From assembly GCA_034409565.1 (NCBI GenBank), contig DAOUMS010000017.1, positions 1 through 64,000 on the forward strand: a stretch of 64,000 nucleotides of DNA, given 5' to 3'. Of this stretch, positions 20,838-29,014 are shown one piece after another (the stretch's first letter is position 1; the number at the start of each line of letters is the position of its first letter). This DNA comes from E44-bin89 sp034409565. Lineage in GTDB: Bacteria > Chloroflexota > Dehalococcoidia > Dehalococcoidales > RBG-16-60-22. The translations under genes and the position numbers were made by a program. The notes under the pieces are model-generated. The model saw only the letters and a program-made list of their open reading frames with translations. It was not told the DNA's origin and did no database searches.

Positions 20838-23522
20838 ATGAAAAGTGGTGTCTTCCTTTCCATACTGCTGCTCATTTTCATCGCCGGCTGTGCCTGCCCG
20901 GCAAAACCTCCAGAACCAGAACCCGCACCGCCACCGACACCAGCACCAGCACCACCTCCAGCACCCGCACCTCCGCCAGTACCTGCTCCCACACCCACCC
21001 CCGGACCTGGCCCAGACTATGCCCGGCAGCTGGCCGGGAAATTCTGCCCTGTTATCCACCTCAACGGGGAGGCGGAGACAGAGGAAAACTTTGAGCCCGA
21101 CCCCGTACAGGTCATGGTTGACCTCTCCCTGCTACACGCTGTCACCAACCCCGCCTTTGAAGAGAAACCGTCCATACGAGACCTGCGGCAATGGTCACGG
21201 AGCGATTACTACCTGGATGTCGCCAGGCTGGACCCGGAGCCGCACGCCATCGAGCAGTACAAGGCAATATATGACGAAACCAAGGTTCGTTATCCGTCCA
21301 CCGTTTACGCCCGGTTGAAAGAAGACGCCAGCGAAACAGTGGTGCAGTACTGGCTCTTCTACTACCTCAACGACTGGCGCAACATCCACGAAGGCGACTG
21401 GGAGCTGGTGCAGCTTCACTTCCCGGCCGGCACCGCCAGGGAGTTGCTGGAGAGCGAAGCGGTACCCACCTTCGCCGCTTACTCGCAGCACCAAGCCGGC
21501 CAGCGCATGTCCTGGACCGATATGGTAGGCAAAGGCCTGGTGATGGATACCCACCCGTCCGTCTACGTGGCCCGGGGTTCGCACGCCAACTACTTCACCC
21601 CGGGACATTTCTGGTCGGGGCTTGACTTTGATGACACCGGCCTCGAGGTCTGGCGGTTAATTGAGCCGGAGCAGCTTGAGGTCGTCCTTATTCCAGAAAA
21701 GGTCGGCGAAGGCTTGGAATGGCTGGACTTTCAGGGCTACTGGGGAGAGTACCTCGGCTTTTCCGTGTCAGTGATGGGGTTGAGCTTCGGGCAGCGCGGG
21801 CCTTTCGGCCCGCAGTGGGGGGAGGATGGCAGCCTGAGCGAAAAATGGACGCAACCGGGAGCGTGGGGGGCGGGACTATCGGCATACCCGCAGCCTTTCT
21901 GGAAATCCCTCATCCCCATCCCCGGCGACCTGTCCAAGCTGGCCATATTCAGCATCTTCAGCCCGGCGCAGCTCCATGTTTACGACTCAGCCGGTCGCCA
22001 CGTTGGCGTTGATGATAAAGGCATTCCGGAGATGGAAATCCCCGGCGCCATCTACCTTCACCCCGCGGGCACGCAGTACAAGACCATCATCATCCCGGAG
22101 GCAGACGTCACCCACGAGTATACGCTGGAGGTGGCCGGAATTGACACCGGCACCGCCGAAATAAAAGCCCTTGTGCCTGACGCCGCCCGTAAAGCGCAGC
22201 ACTTCATCAACTACGCAAACGTGCCCGTAACACCCGTCACCACCGCGCGCGTGCAGATAAAACCAGAACTGTTGACGGTACCGGAACGGCCAGCCCTGAG
22301 CCAGAGCGTGCGGGAAAGCGCCCTCAAGCTGGAGATAGATACCGACGGCGATGGCGCATTTGAACTCGAGGGCACGCCGGGCGATTTTGAGAAAGTAAAG
22401 GTGGACAAATTGCTGACGTGGTGGCAGGAATATCAAGAGCCCTTCAAGCTGGACAGCTCAACCTACCCGGCATTCTACCGTGGTGCCTGGGCATCGCGGC
22501 TCGATGAGGCACGAAGCTACCTGGTAAACGCGGAAAAACTGATGCAGGCTGGCGTTGATACCATCATGCTGGGCATTGACATCGTGTTCGACCCGGACAC
22601 CGGCGAACCCAGGTCGCTCGGCGATGACGCCTTCATTTTCTACCTCCAGGCACTGAAAAAGGCGGGCTTCAGGGTCGTCCTAGTGCCCAACCCCATGCAC
22701 CCCAACCTAGACATGGGCAAAGGCTACGAGTGGGATGAACCTGACCCCACCGCAACCTACCACCGCAGCGCCGACCTGATAAGGAAATTCGATTCAGTAA
22801 TCATCAAGTGGGCTAAAATAGCGGAGAAATATCAGGCGGACGGCTTTGCCCCGGTGAACGAACCGTACAAGCTGGTCTGGCAATATGAGGATGCCGGTAA
22901 ATGGCTGCAGGAGATTTTGCCCAAAATCAGGGCAGTATACCGCGGCAAAGTAATCGCTATTGATACCATGTATGACATCGGGGGTGGCATTAGCATGCCC
23001 TATCCGTATGATTACAGCGGTTATGACCTTGTTCTGGGAGGACCACCGGCGGGGAGGAAGGATGTAAAAAGCTGGGAGGAGATGATTACAGTATACATCA
23101 ACAAGGGCATTGAGTATGCCCGCCAGTACAAGCTCAACGGCTTCGGCCTCTATGAGTGGGGCGGCTATACCGGCGGGGCCTGGTACGAGGATGCGCAGAT
23201 GGAGAGCTTCGACCAGATTTTGAGCCAAGAACAGGCGCAACAAATCCTCGAAGCGGGCATACGGCAGGCAGAAGACAGAATTATCGCCAGCTTCCCCAGG
23301 ATTTCAATTGGCTGGGTAGACTTGGGTACACCGGCTTTCGACAAACTTGCCCGGTGGTATCTGGACATGGGCAAACCCGTCAGGCCAATTGATGACCGGC
23401 GCTGGTCTTACCCGGAACTCATCGCCATGGAAAAGAAGCTGGCCGGCGATGATTACCAGCATATCTTCCAGATTGAGACTGAGGCCATTGTTGAACTGGA
23501 AAAAACGTTAGCTGACCGGTAA
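20838..23522 (+). CDS. Large lipoprotein: Vps62-like domain fused to a GH-A-like barrel
   Basis: The product has 894 residues. A lipobox IAGC gives Cys18, then a 40-residue Pro/Ala linker. Residues about 60-330 match the Vps62/DUF946 pattern: QYWLFYYLNDWRNIHEGDWE, AAYSQHQAGQ and YVARGSHANYF. A middle beta-rich part (to about 480) includes a D-T-D-G-D-G-A-F calcium-loop-like motif. Residues about 490-800 look like a TIM barrel of glycoside hydrolase clan A. They carry APVNEPYK (Glu675 as candidate acid/base) and GLYEWGGYTGG (Glu773 as candidate nucleophile). It would be anchored outside the cell. The substrate and the joint function of the two halves are unknown. It ends convergent to a small minus-strand gene. 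Confidence 0.7.
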   Translation: MKSGVFLSILLLIFIAGCACPAKPPEPEPAPPPTPAPAPPPAPAPPPVPAPTPTPGPGPDYARQLAGKFCPVIHLNGEAETEENFEPDPVQVMVDLSLLHAVTNPAFEEKPSIRDLRQWSRSDYYLDVARLDPEPHAIEQYKAIYDETKVRYPSTVYARLKEDASETVVQYWLFYYLNDWRNIHEGDWELVQLHFPAGTARELLESEAVPTFAAYSQHQAGQRMSWTDMVGKGLVMDTHPSVYVARGSHANYFTPGHFWSGLDFDDTGLEVWRLIEPEQLEVVLIPEKVGEGLEWLDFQGYWGEYLGFSVSVMGLSFGQRGPFGPQWGEDGSLSEKWTQPGAWGAGLSAYPQPFWKSLIPIPGDLSKLAIFSIFSPAQLHVYDSAGRHVGVDDKGIPEMEIPGAIYLHPAGTQYKTIIIPEADVTHEYTLEVAGIDTGTAEIKALVPDAARKAQHFINYANVPVTPVTTARVQIKPELLTVPERPALSQSVRESALKLEIDTDGDGAFELEGTPGDFEKVKVDKLLTWWQEYQEPFKLDSSTYPAFYRGAWASRLDEARSYLVNAEKLMQAGVDTIMLGIDIVFDPDTGEPRSLGDDAFIFYLQALKKAGFRVVLVPNPMHPNLDMGKGYEWDEPDPTATYHRSADLIRKFDSVIIKWAKIAEKYQADGFAPVNEPYKLVWQYEDAGKWLQEILPKIRAVYRGKVIAIDTMYDIGGGISMPYPYDYSGYDLVLGGPPAGRKDVKSWEEMITVYINKGIEYARQYKLNGFGLYEWGGYTGGAWYEDAQMESFDQILSQEQAQQILEAGIRQAEDRIIASFPRISIGWVDLGTPAFDKLARWYLDMGKPVRPIDDRRWSYPELIAMEKKLAGDDYQHIFQIETEAIVELEKTLADR

Positions 23523-23580
23523 TGATAGAAGTTTTAATCTCTGGCAAGCCCTGACAAATGGTAAGGGCAGGAAATCCAGG

Positions 23581-23790
23581 CTAAAAATCGGCAACTCTGG
23601 TTCTGAGTTCCTGTCGCCTCTTATACTGCTCAACCGGCCAGAGGTTATGTTTTAAAGACGCAGCATCAGAACCATTTCTCGGCATAGAAATCCGGCGCGC
23701 ACTCTCCACTTCCCCCACTATTCTGGAAAGGGGGCCCAGTCTGGCCCTCATCCCCGGTGTTAACGCATCAAGATAGGTCCTCGTCAACAT
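23581..23790 (-). CDS. Small hypothetical protein
   Basis: A 69-residue product from ATG 23790, which has AGGAGG eight bases upstream (an alternative GTG start at 23799 overlaps that site). It is basic, with RTYLDALTPGMRARLGPLSRIVGEVESARR and a C-terminal KRRQELRTR, with no membrane segment or known motif. The strong ribosome site is the main evidence that it is real. Confidence 0.5.
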   Translation of the reverse strand: MLTRTYLDALTPGMRARLGPLSRIVGEVESARRISMPRNGSDAASLKHNLWPVEQYKRRQELRTRVADF

Positions 23791-23910
23791 TTTCGCCACC
23801 TCCTGCTGGGCATAATACCACCTGAATGGTTAAATAAACATCCATCTTAAGTAATACTTTTATCAGTACTTTCGTCTGGTTCAGCAACATAATGAAGCGG
23901 TTGCAGTCAT

Positions 23911-23963
23911 ATCCTGACTTTCATTGAAGCCATCAGGATAACAGGATATACTATTTGTAGTAT
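23911..23963. repeat. Nested inverted repeats over the uvrB promoter
   Basis: ATCCTGA (23911-23917) and TCAGGAT (23933-23939) are inverted. ATACTA-TTTG-TAGTAT (23948-23963) is a second palindrome that overlaps the -10. CAGGATA is also repeated directly (23934, 23942). The position suits an operator, perhaps for damage control of uvrB; it does not match the Bacillus or E. coli LexA boxes. Confidence 0.45.
23924..23952 (+). promoter_or_regulatory. Promoter for uvrB
   Basis: TTGAAG (23924-23929), 17-base spacer, TATACT (23947-23952). The start would lie near 23959, giving a leader of about 23 bases that has no clear Shine-Dalgarno site. Confidence 0.6.
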
Positions 23964-23981
23964 CAGCTCTTTGGGTTAACC

Positions 23982-25970
23982 ATGCCAGAGTTTAAAATCG
24001 TTTCCGATTTCAAGATGACCGGCGACCAGCCTCAGGCGGTGGATGGGCTGGCGGAGGGCTTGCTTAAAGGCCACAAACAGCAGACGCTGCTCGGCGTTAC
24101 CGGCAGCGGCAAGACCTTCACCATGGCCAACGTGATTGAGCGGGTGCAGCGGCCCACGCTGGTCATCTGCCACAACAAGACCCTGGCGGCGCAGCTGGCC
24201 AGCGAGTTCCGCGATTTCTTCCCCGATAACGCTGTGGAGTATTTTGTCAGCTATTACGATTATTACCAGCCGGAGGCCTACATCCCGCGCACCGATACTT
24301 ATATCGAGAAGGAGATTGACATCAATGAGGAGATTGACAAGCTGCGCCACGCCGCCACCAGGGCCCTCTTTGAGCGGCGCGACGTGCTCATCGTGGCCTC
24401 GGTGTCCTGCATCTACAGCCTTGGCGAGCCGGAGGAATACCGCAGCTTTGTCGTTTCATTGAAGCGCGGTGAGAGCTACGGTCGGCAGAAGCTGCTGCGC
24501 AAGCTGGTGGACATGCAGTACGAGCGCAACGACATTGATTTTACCCGCGGCCGCTTCCGCGTCCGCGGCGACACTCTGGAAATACAGCCATCCTACGAGG
24601 AGCTGGCGCTGCGCATCGAGTTCTTCGGCGATGACGTTGACCGCATTGTCCAGATTGACCCGCTGACCGGGGAACTGCTTGCCGAGCTTGACGCCATCGA
24701 TATCTACCCGGCCAAGCACTTCGTTACCTCGCACGATAAGCTGGTGCTGGCCCTCGAGAGCATAAAGCAGGAGCTTGAGGAAAGGCTGGCCGAGCTGAAA
24801 GCGCAGGGCAAGCTGCTGGAGGCCGCCCGCCTGGAGCAGAGGACCAACTACGACCTGGAAATGCTCCGCGAGGCCGGCTACTGCCACGCCGTGGAAAACT
24901 ACTCCCGCCATCTCTCCCAGCGTCCGCCGGGCAGTCCGCCCTGGACGTTGATAAACTACTTCCCTGATGACTACCTGCTCTTCATTGATGAATCACACAT
25001 GACCCTGCCCCAGATACGCGGCATGTACCACGGCGACCGCTCCCGCAAGGAAACACTGGTGGAGTACGGCTTCCGCCTGCCCTCGGCGCTGGACAACCGG
25101 CCACTCAACTTCCCCGAGTTCAACGAGCGCGTCAACCAGGTGGTCTACGTTTCCGCCACCCCCGCCGACTACGAATACGAGCACAGTCAGCAGGTGATGG
25201 AGCAGCTTGTCCGCCCCACCGGCCTCCTGGAGCCAACGGTCGAAATCAAGCCGACCAGAGGGCAGGTTGACGACCTGCTCGACCAGATAAAGGCCAGGGT
25301 GGATAAGGGGGAGAGATGTCTGGTGACCACGCTGACCAAGCGCATGGCCGAGGAACTGGCCGACTACCTTATCGAGATGGGCGTCCGGACGCATTACCTC
25401 CACTCCGAGATTGACACGCTGGAAAGGGTGGAGATACTGCGCGACCTGCGCCTCGGCGTCTACGACGTCGTTGTGGGCATCAACCTGCTGCCGGAAGGGC
25501 TTGACCTGCCTGAGGTCAGCCTGGTGGCCATTCTGGACGCGGACAAGGAGGGATATTTGCGGTCGAGGCAGGCCCTTGTCCAGACCATGGGGCGCGCCGC
25601 CCGCCACGTTGACGGCCACGTTATCATGTACGCCGACGCCGCCACCAGCTCCATGAAGGCCGCCATCGACGAGACCAAGCGCCGCCGACAGGTCCAGGAA
25701 GCGTTTAATAAAGAGCACGGCATCACCCCGCAGGGTATCAGGAAGGCCATCCGCGACATCACGGAACGGGTGAAGGTGGTGGCGGAGGCACACGCCCCCT
25801 ATATTGCCGAAGCCGCGGTATCGAAAGAGGACGTGGCCCGCCTGATTAAAGAGCTGGAGACACAGATGAAGGCCGCCGCCCGGAGCCTTGAGTTCGAGAA
25901 GGCGGCATTGCTGCGCGACCGCATCATCGAGCTGCGGCGGGAGTTCGACCAGGTGGAAATAAAGAAGTGA
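23982..25970 (+). CDS. uvrB: Excinuclease ABC subunit B
   Basis: UvrB is the damage-verifying helicase of nucleotide excision repair. The 662 residues show Walker A GVTGSGKTF (38-46), the beta-hairpin region YYDYYQPEAYIPRTDTYIEKE that clamps DNA, DEXH-type IDESH, the motif QVVYVSATP and motif VI QTMGRAARH. A UVR domain that binds UvrC closes the protein (residues about 622-657, V.RLIKELETQMK.AA..LEFE.AA.LRD.I). The length is normal. uvrA and uvrC are not in the window. Its stop overlaps a 46-codon ORF by four bases. The promoter carries palindromes that may be an operator. Confidence 0.97.
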   Translation: MPEFKIVSDFKMTGDQPQAVDGLAEGLLKGHKQQTLLGVTGSGKTFTMANVIERVQRPTLVICHNKTLAAQLASEFRDFFPDNAVEYFVSYYDYYQPEAYIPRTDTYIEKEIDINEEIDKLRHAATRALFERRDVLIVASVSCIYSLGEPEEYRSFVVSLKRGESYGRQKLLRKLVDMQYERNDIDFTRGRFRVRGDTLEIQPSYEELALRIEFFGDDVDRIVQIDPLTGELLAELDAIDIYPAKHFVTSHDKLVLALESIKQELEERLAELKAQGKLLEAARLEQRTNYDLEMLREAGYCHAVENYSRHLSQRPPGSPPWTLINYFPDDYLLFIDESHMTLPQIRGMYHGDRSRKETLVEYGFRLPSALDNRPLNFPEFNERVNQVVYVSATPADYEYEHSQQVMEQLVRPTGLLEPTVEIKPTRGQVDDLLDQIKARVDKGERCLVTTLTKRMAEELADYLIEMGVRTHYLHSEIDTLERVEILRDLRLGVYDVVVGINLLPEGLDLPEVSLVAILDADKEGYLRSRQALVQTMGRAARHVDGHVIMYADAATSSMKAAIDETKRRRQVQEAFNKEHGITPQGIRKAIRDITERVKVVAEAHAPYIAEAAVSKEDVARLIKELETQMKAAARSLEFEKAALLRDRIIELRREFDQVEIKK

Positions 25971-26107
25971 ACGAGGAGAAGCCGGATACCAGGCAGGAGC
26001 GCCGCGCCCAGAAGCTGAGGAAAAAGCGGGAGCAGATGAAAAAGCACGGCAAAAACCTGGCCAGAATTTACATGGACGCGATTTTGAAGAGATTAAGGGG
26101 GAAGTGA
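25967..26107 (+). CDS. Small basic protein coupled to uvrB
   Basis: A 46-residue ORF starts at GTG 25967 inside the uvrB stop (GTGA overlap), which suggests translational coupling. The product is very rich in Lys and Arg (RRAQKLRKKREQMKKHGKNLA) and likely a single helix followed by RIYMDAILKRLRGK. Such a protein may bind nucleic acid, but no family is recognised. It is followed by a terminator-like hairpin. Confidence 0.5.
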   Translation: MNEEKPDTRQERRAQKLRKKREQMKKHGKNLARIYMDAILKRLRGK

Positions 26108-26115
26108 GGCGCTCT

Positions 26116-26137
26116 AAGGCATTTTTTGCCTTTCTTA
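26116..26137 (+). terminator. Terminator-like hairpin after the uvrB operon
   Basis: AAGGCA, five T, TGCCTT, then TCTTA. The stem is six pairs with a U-rich tail. It lies between two converging genes and could serve both. Confidence 0.5.
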
Positions 26138-26731
26138 CTATTTGTGGATCGGCCAATATCTGGGGATAAGATTACGATGAGTATGAGTTAGACTCCACCG
26201 CATGTCTCTGCGGCTTGTGGTTGACTTACCTTTAGTGCTTAGTGTTAGTTTGAGTGAGTGAGCGTAAAAAGCATCGCCATCAAAAGATATTGGGAACATG
26301 ACGCTCATTGCAAGGTCAGCAGGTGTATCCTCTGTTCTTGGGTCAATTCTCGCAAAATGTGCCCCTACTTTGTTTCGCCAGACATAAACCTCAGGTAACA
26401 CGCACATCAAGTAATCTCTTGCTCTGGGTGAGCTACCACCGTTGGCTAACCAGCCAACCATTTTCACATAATTACATACTGTTACTGCGTACCAGTGGAA
26501 AGCGCATGCCACTAAGTCTTGGTTAATTCCTTGCATCTCTGGGGCATTACCAAAGATAAAAACCTGTTTGTCCTTCGCTAATCTCTTAATTACCTCGGCT
26601 TCCACGCTTTGTACTTGGGCATATAAAAACTCCAGCCCTCTAGCGAGATAATTTATTGAGTGAAGTTCATTAGCGTAATTTTTCTCCTGGGCCTCTGTGA
26701 GTTCAAGGTTGTCGATATGGTCGATTATCAT
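26138..26731 (-). CDS. HEPN-like protein of unknown function, AT-rich
   Basis: The start is ATG 26731 (MIIDHIDNLELTEAQ), 13 bases after the ftsK stop; the longer frame upstream only overlaps ftsK. The product has 197 residues, mostly helical. It carries W-R-N-K-V-G-A-H (Arg119, Asn120, His125), an R-N-x4-H pattern that fits the HEPN ribonuclease signature (R, polar residue, four to six residues, H). HEPN proteins often are toxins or defence RNases. Only the motif supports this, and no antitoxin partner is beside it. Its base composition is AT-richer than ftsK and uvrB on either side, suggesting transfer. Confidence 0.55.
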   Translation of the reverse strand: MIIDHIDNLELTEAQEKNYANELHSINYLARGLEFLYAQVQSVEAEVIKRLAKDKQVFIFGNAPEMQGINQDLVACAFHWYAVTVCNYVKMVGWLANGGSSPRARDYLMCVLPEVYVWRNKVGAHFARIDPRTEDTPADLAMSVMFPISFDGDAFYAHSLKLTLSTKGKSTTSRRDMRWSLTHTHRNLIPRYWPIHK

Positions 26732-26744
26732 AATATTAGAAGTG

Positions 26745-29009
26745 CTAACCAGCCCTCGCCTGTTCTTCCTCTCCCCCACCAATGTCTCCCCCCATCTCCT
26801 CCTCAAGCTGCTCCATGATGCGGGCGGCCCTGGGGTAGCCGATGTGCAGTTTTCTCTGCAAGAAAGACGTTGATATGTGCTCGTGCTCCTGCGCCAGTTC
26901 GCGGGCGGAATCCAGAAGCGGGTCCTCCTGCTGGCCGCCACGGCTGGTTATTGCCGCCGGAGGCACCATCTCCTCCACTTTAATCGGCGCCGCTTCCTGT
27001 TCCCTCTGGCTGTTCCAGAAGTAGACCAGCCGCTCCACCTCGGAATCGGAGACAAAGCACCCCTGGAGCCGCTTTGGCTTGGCCGCTTCCGTGGGCATGT
27101 ACAGCATATCGCCCCGGCCCAGAAGCTTCTCCGCCCCGGCACCGTCAAGGATGGTGCGCGAGTCCACCTGAGAGGTAACGGCAAAGCTGATGCGGGTGGG
27201 GAAGTTGGCCTTTATCAAGCCGGTAACCACGTCCACCGAAGGGCGCTGCGTAGCCACCACCAGGTGAATACCGGTGGCGCGGGAAAGCTGGGCCAGCCGG
27301 CACAGAATGGTCTCGACCTCGTCAAAGCTGGTCATCATCAGGTCGGCCAGCTCGTCAATGACCAGCACCATGTAGGGCAACTTATCGGTGCCCTCTCGGT
27401 TCTTGTTGTAACCCTCAATGTTGCGGGCACCAGCCGTCGCCAGTTTCTGGTACCTCTGGTCCATTTCCTGACTCAGCCAGCGCAGCGCGCTCAAAGCCTT
27501 CTTCGTATCAACGATGACCGGCGTGGCCAGGTGCGGAATGCTGTTGTACGGCGTGAGCTCAACGCGCTTGGGGTCAATCATGATGAACCTGGTATCGAAG
27601 GGGGTATTGTAGAGCAGCAGGCAACTGATAATGGCATTGAGGCAGACCGTTTTCCCGCTGCCGGTGGCCCCGGCGATAAGCAGGTGCGGCATCCGCGTCA
27701 GGTCCCCCGCCGCCGATTCACCGCCGGCACCTTTACCCAGCGCCAGCGCCAGCTTCGTCCGCACCTGTAATTTCTGGTACGCGCTAGACTCGATAACGCC
27801 GCGCAGGCTGACCACGCTGGCACTGACGTTCGGTACCTCAATGCCAACGATTGACTTTCCCGGCACCGGCGCTTCTATTCTGATGCTCGGTGCCGCCAGC
27901 GCCAGCGCCAGGTCATTGGCCAGAGAGGTAATCCGGTCCACCTTGACCCTGGTCTTGGACACCTCCTCCAGCGTCACCTTGACCTCGCCGTTGCTGTCCC
28001 GCTCTTTCTTTTCCCTTAACTTCCGGTCCCATCCCGGCTCCACGCCAAACTGCGTTACTGTGGGACCGGCGTTTATCTGCACCACTCTGGCCTCAACGCC
28101 ATAGCTGGCCAGCGCATCTTCAATTATCTTCGCCCTCTGTACGTTATCTGCTTCACTGAACTCGATTTCCGGCGTCACGTCGAGAATATCTATCGGGGGC
28201 AGCCGCCAGCCATCGACCACCACCAGGTCAGACGATTGACCATATTTTTTCCATACCTCCTGCGCCACCTGCCTCAGTTCCTGCGTGGTCGGTGCCGGCG
28301 CCGGGGCTCTGGCCATGGCTTCTTTCTCCGGAGGGGTCACCAGCGGCGATTTCGGCAGCACCTTTTCCGGTCTCATCGCCGGCTGCTCCATCTCGTACGG
28401 CAGGGCCGGCTTTTCCTCAAGAGGCGGCTTCGGGTGAAGCTCTACATGGGGTGGCATGGCGGCGCGTTCCTGCTCAAGCTGTTTCTCCAGATACCTCGGC
28501 ACCTTCTCCGGCCGCCGCTGGAACTGGCCTCCCATCCACGCCAGGAACTTAGCCACCAGTTTTATGCAGGCTTTGGGGGCCACCATGACGACACCGAGGA
28601 TAAACAGCCCGATAACGATTAAAATATCGACTACCGGCGCGGGGTCCATGATAAGCGCGTCACCAAATTTGCCCCCCAGGTCAAAAATGGCCAGTATACC
28701 CCAGACCGCCAGGACAAAGGCAGCCGTTCCCAGCCAGCGATTGAAGCGGAGAACAAACGAGGACAGCTTCCGCCGCTTCATCTGAACGATAACGATGATA
28801 AACGCGGTGGCAATGAAGAGCAGCCCCCAGCCAAATAAGCCAGTTAACGCCGACCATTGCCACCAGGCCAGCAGCCCAATAATCGCCAGCAGAATGGTAT
28901 TGCGCACCGGCGGCCACCACAGAAAAGCAAAAAAACCGCCCAGGAAAGAGCGCCGTCGCCGCTTTCCCCTCAGGAATTCATTATCTTCTCTGGGTTTTCT
29001 CTTTGGCAT
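26745..29009 (-). CDS. ftsK: DNA translocase FtsK/SpoIIIE
   Basis: FtsK pumps DNA during chromosome segregation. The 754-residue product has a short N-terminal domain with four membrane segments (about 35-150), a Pro/Glu-rich linker, and a motor domain. The motor has Walker A GATGSGKTV near residues 446-454 and Walker B YMVLVIDELADLMM. The C-terminal gamma winged helix (ISTSFLQRKLHIGYPRAARIMEQLEEEMG) reads orientation signals on DNA. The size is like SpoIIIE (about 790) and lacks the long E. coli linker. It is the last gene of the udg-rnj-ftsK run (5- and 10-base gaps). Confidence 0.95.
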   Translation of the reverse strand: MPKRKPREDNEFLRGKRRRRSFLGGFFAFLWWPPVRNTILLAIIGLLAWWQWSALTGLFGWGLLFIATAFIIVIVQMKRRKLSSFVLRFNRWLGTAAFVLAVWGILAIFDLGGKFGDALIMDPAPVVDILIVIGLFILGVVMVAPKACIKLVAKFLAWMGGQFQRRPEKVPRYLEKQLEQERAAMPPHVELHPKPPLEEKPALPYEMEQPAMRPEKVLPKSPLVTPPEKEAMARAPAPAPTTQELRQVAQEVWKKYGQSSDLVVVDGWRLPPIDILDVTPEIEFSEADNVQRAKIIEDALASYGVEARVVQINAGPTVTQFGVEPGWDRKLREKKERDSNGEVKVTLEEVSKTRVKVDRITSLANDLALALAAPSIRIEAPVPGKSIVGIEVPNVSASVVSLRGVIESSAYQKLQVRTKLALALGKGAGGESAAGDLTRMPHLLIAGATGSGKTVCLNAIISCLLLYNTPFDTRFIMIDPKRVELTPYNSIPHLATPVIVDTKKALSALRWLSQEMDQRYQKLATAGARNIEGYNKNREGTDKLPYMVLVIDELADLMMTSFDEVETILCRLAQLSRATGIHLVVATQRPSVDVVTGLIKANFPTRISFAVTSQVDSRTILDGAGAEKLLGRGDMLYMPTEAAKPKRLQGCFVSDSEVERLVYFWNSQREQEAAPIKVEEMVPPAAITSRGGQQEDPLLDSARELAQEHEHISTSFLQRKLHIGYPRAARIMEQLEEEMGGDIGGGEEEQARAG

Positions 29010-29014
29010 GACAA

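Noticed and set aside
20918..21005. Repeated Pro/Ala codons that resemble a short tandem repeat, considered as CRISPR
   Set aside because: They encode the low-complexity linker of the lipoprotein; there are no spacers or equal-length repeats.
24993..26156. A 387-codon minus-strand open frame
   Set aside because: Antisense to uvrB; composition is that of a complementary shadow.
26732..26941. Longer upstream start of the HEPN-like gene
   Set aside because: The extension overlaps ftsK in another frame and is not homologous-looking; ATG 26731 after the ftsK stop is more likely.
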